A DNA stretch of 7,109 nt, from assembly GCA_030428405.1 (NCBI GenBank), contig JAUIEH010000134.1:1-7109 (forward strand), in the 5' to 3' direction. Below are positions 5,207 through 7,109 of this stretch, one piece after another. Made by a program: the position numbers and the translations under genes. How positions within the stretch are numbered: the stretch's first letter is position 1; every line of letters begins with the position of its first letter. A model generated the notes under the pieces. That model worked only from the letters and a program-made list of their open reading frames with translations, was not told the origin of the DNA and made no database searches. The stretch is from Alphaproteobacteria bacterium. Lineage in GTDB: Bacteria; Pseudomonadota; Alphaproteobacteria; Caulobacterales; Maricaulaceae.

Positions 5207-7109
5207 ATGAGCCGACGTCGTTTGCGCCTTCTCGCCGCCGCTGCGCCCTTCGCCATACTGGCGGCGCCTTCACACGCGCAGACAATCACCAGCGAGGTGA
5301 CGACGCCGGTCACGACCTCCACCGCCAATGGCGGAGCTGCGGGCGATGTCACCATCAGCCCCACCGGCTCGGTGACGCTCCCCTCCGGCTCCGCCGTCAC
5401 GATTGATTCGGACAATAGCGTCGACAATCAGGGCGTTATTTCGATCGAAGACGCTGACGACGCGGTCGGCATACGCGCCAATCCCGGCGTCACCAGCGGT
5501 GTTTTGAACAGCGGCGCGATCTCCATCACGGAAAGCGCCGCCCTGGCTGACACGGACAATGATGGCGATCTCGACGGTCCGCTTGCGACCGGCGAGCGCC
5601 GCGTCGGCATCCTGATCGAAGGCGGCGCGCCTTTCACCGGCAATATCAACAATCAGTCGGGCGCCTCCATCACCGTTGAAGGTAACGAATCAGCAGGCAT
5701 CCGCACCGCCGGACAACTCGACGGCAATTTGACCAGCTCTGACGGCATCACCGTTCTCGGCGACGATTCGTTCGGCATCGATATCCAGAACGGCGTGACC
5801 GGCGACATCAATCTCGACGGCGCGACGACGGCGCGCGGCTCGAACGCGGCAGGCGTCAGCGTCATGGGCGATGTCGGCGGCGCGCTCGACATCGGCGGCT
5901 CCGTGCTTTCATCAGGATTCCGCGAAACCTCACGACGCAGCACGGCCGACAGTCGCGCGCTTCTCGACGCCGACGACCTCATTAACGCGGGCCCTGCACT
6001 CGCAGTCGGCGGCTCGCTCGGCGAAGGCCTCCTCATCGACGGCCCCGTTGATTCAAGCGACAACACGCCATCCGGCACGGTGCAGCAAATCGGCAGCGGG
6101 CCGGCGGTCCTGATCTCTGCGGCCTGGGACGCCGCGCGCGCGACCGACGTGGTCGTCAGCCCAGTCACAGGCTCGACTTATGGTCTCGTCAATCGCGGTC
6201 TGATCAACGCGTCCGGCGTGAATGACGGTTTCTCGGCGACGGCCCTGCGCATTGAAGGCTCAGGCGGGCTCAACGCCATCGTCGACGGCGGCATTCTGGT
6301 CGGCGGCGGGATCACGGCGTCGGCTTTCGACGCCGATTCGATGGCGATCGATATTCGCGACGGCGGCTCGACGCCCACGCTGGATGTCAGCGCCGATGCT
6401 TCCGTCACCGCGACGGCGGAATCGAGCGGCAATGATTCAGCGACCGCCATCAACGTCGCTGCTGGCGGTTCGCTGCCGCAAATCATCAATGACGGCCGCA
6501 TCATCGCCAGTGTGAATGACGGCCCGGGCGCGACGACTGCGATCTTGGACGCTTCCGGCACGCTCTTGCTGGTCGAAAACGCCGGCGCCATTCGCGCCGT
6601 CAACGCGCTGGCCGCTGATTCCACCGATACGCCCGGCGATCAGGTCGCGATCGACCTTTCGACCGCAACGGCGGACGCTGTCGTGCGCCAGCTCCAGCGC
6701 TCCGCTGATGCTACGGCGCCGGACATTCGCGGCGACATCCGTTTCGGCTCAGGCGCTGATCTGCTCGACATCCAGTCCGGCGCAGTGGATGGCGACGTCG
6801 CGTTCGGCGACGGCGCTGATCAGATCCGCATCACGGGCAGCGGCTCGCTTTCCGGCGCGCTCAGCGATTCGGACGGCTTGCTCGTCGTCTATGTCGAAGA
6901 CGGAACGCTTTCGCTCGAAAACACGGGCGATCTGAACATCTCGGAACTGACCGTCGGCGCTGACGGCCAGCTCGAATTCGTCGTGGACGCGACGAGCGGA
7001 ACGACTGTAGCGCCGCGCCTGGTCGTGGCCGGCGATGCAACGCTGGCCGACGGCGCTGCGCTCGCGCCGCGTCTTCTCGGCATTTCGACGACGGCGCAAA
7101 GCTTTGAGA
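5207..7109 (+). CDS. Autotransporter passenger region, 3' end outside window
   Basis: The gene is open for 634 codons to the right edge with no stop, so it is partial. The protein starts with a signal peptide (MSRRRLRLL, hydrophobic 8-20, likely cleavage SHA-Q after residue 24). The mature part is Gly/Asp/Ala/Ser/Thr-rich, nearly free of Cys and Lys, and made of loose repeats of about 20-27 residues (G-x-I-x-N-x-G-x-I-x-V-x-G-x-S-x-GI; clear at 144-235), as in right-handed beta-helix passengers. Residues 510-555 carry two FGxGADxxxI units, and 553-634 (SDSDGLLVVYVEDGTLSL ... LTVGADGQL) resemble the linker that precedes the C-terminal barrel in alphaproteobacterial autotransporters (type Va secretion). 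That barrel would lie beyond the window. An acidic DTDNDGDLDG (115-124) resembles a calcium-binding loop. Cell-surface display is expected; adhesin or other activity is unknown. Confidence 0.85.
   Translation, partial: MSRRRLRLLAAAAPFAILAAPSHAQTITSEVTTPVTTSTANGGAAGDVTISPTGSVTLPSGSAVTIDSDNSVDNQGVISIEDADDAVGIRANPGVTSGVLNSGAISITESAALADTDNDGDLDGPLATGERRVGILIEGGAPFTGNINNQSGASITVEGNESAGIRTAGQLDGNLTSSDGITVLGDDSFGIDIQNGVTGDINLDGATTARGSNAAGVSVMGDVGGALDIGGSVLSSGFRETSRRSTADSRALLDADDLINAGPALAVGGSLGEGLLIDGPVDSSDNTPSGTVQQIGSGPAVLISAAWDAARATDVVVSPVTGSTYGLVNRGLINASGVNDGFSATALRIEGSGGLNAIVDGGILVGGGITASAFDADSMAIDIRDGGSTPTLDVSADASVTATAESSGNDSATAINVAAGGSLPQIINDGRIIASVNDGPGATTAILDASGTLLLVENAGAIRAVNALAADSTDTPGDQVAIDLSTATADAVVRQLQRSADATAPDIRGDIRFGSGADLLDIQSGAVDGDVAFGDGADQIRITGSGSLSGALSDSDGLLVVYVEDGTLSLENTGDLNISELTVGADGQLEFVVDATSGTTVAPRLVVAGDATLADGAALAPRLLGISTTAQSFE

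Noticed and set aside
5428..6624. Minus-strand open frames inside the autotransporter region
   Set aside because: They are low-complexity Ser/Pro/Ala-rich shadows. The plus frame has a ribosome binding site, a signal peptide and continuous beta-helix repeats.

Overview
The window looks like chromosomal DNA from a GC-rich alphaproteobacterium. A marine lineage such as Parvularculales or Hyphomonadaceae would fit, but this is an inference from protein style, not a taxonomic assignment. It holds a nitrogen-assimilation cluster followed by the start of a large secreted protein. No rRNA, tRNA, CRISPR array, insertion sequence or phage gene was seen.

Layout, left to right: a short ambiguous left edge (1-146); glnB (+), the PII nitrogen sensor; a strong bidirectional terminator (539-564) between convergent genes; a TorF-family putative outer-membrane porin (-); a 325-bp gap with hairpins and a near-perfect palindrome; amtB (-), an ammonium channel with an N-terminal signal peptide; a 688-bp AT-richer divergent region; glnA (+), a type I glutamine synthetase with its adenylylation tyrosine; a 120-bp gap; and the first 634 codons of an autotransporter (+) that runs off the right edge without a stop.

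The four left-hand genes form one functional unit. AmtB takes up ammonium across the inner membrane, GlnA condenses it with glutamate, and GlnB reports 2-oxoglutarate, ATP/ADP and glutamine status to the enzymes that control GlnA activity and nitrogen transcription. GlnB may also gate AmtB. The TorF-like barrel lies in the outer membrane and may supply the outer-membrane step. In many alphaproteobacteria glnB and glnA are adjacent and co-directional. Here a reversed amtB-porin pair lies between them.

The most interesting unexplained structure is in the amtB/glnA divergent region. It contains a textbook intrinsic terminator on the minus strand with no gene in front of it, which suggests a short non-coding RNA. 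It also has a 12-bp direct repeat 241 bp apart and an AT-rich inverted repeat overlapping one copy. The protein genes belong to known families. No clear new multi-gene system is visible.
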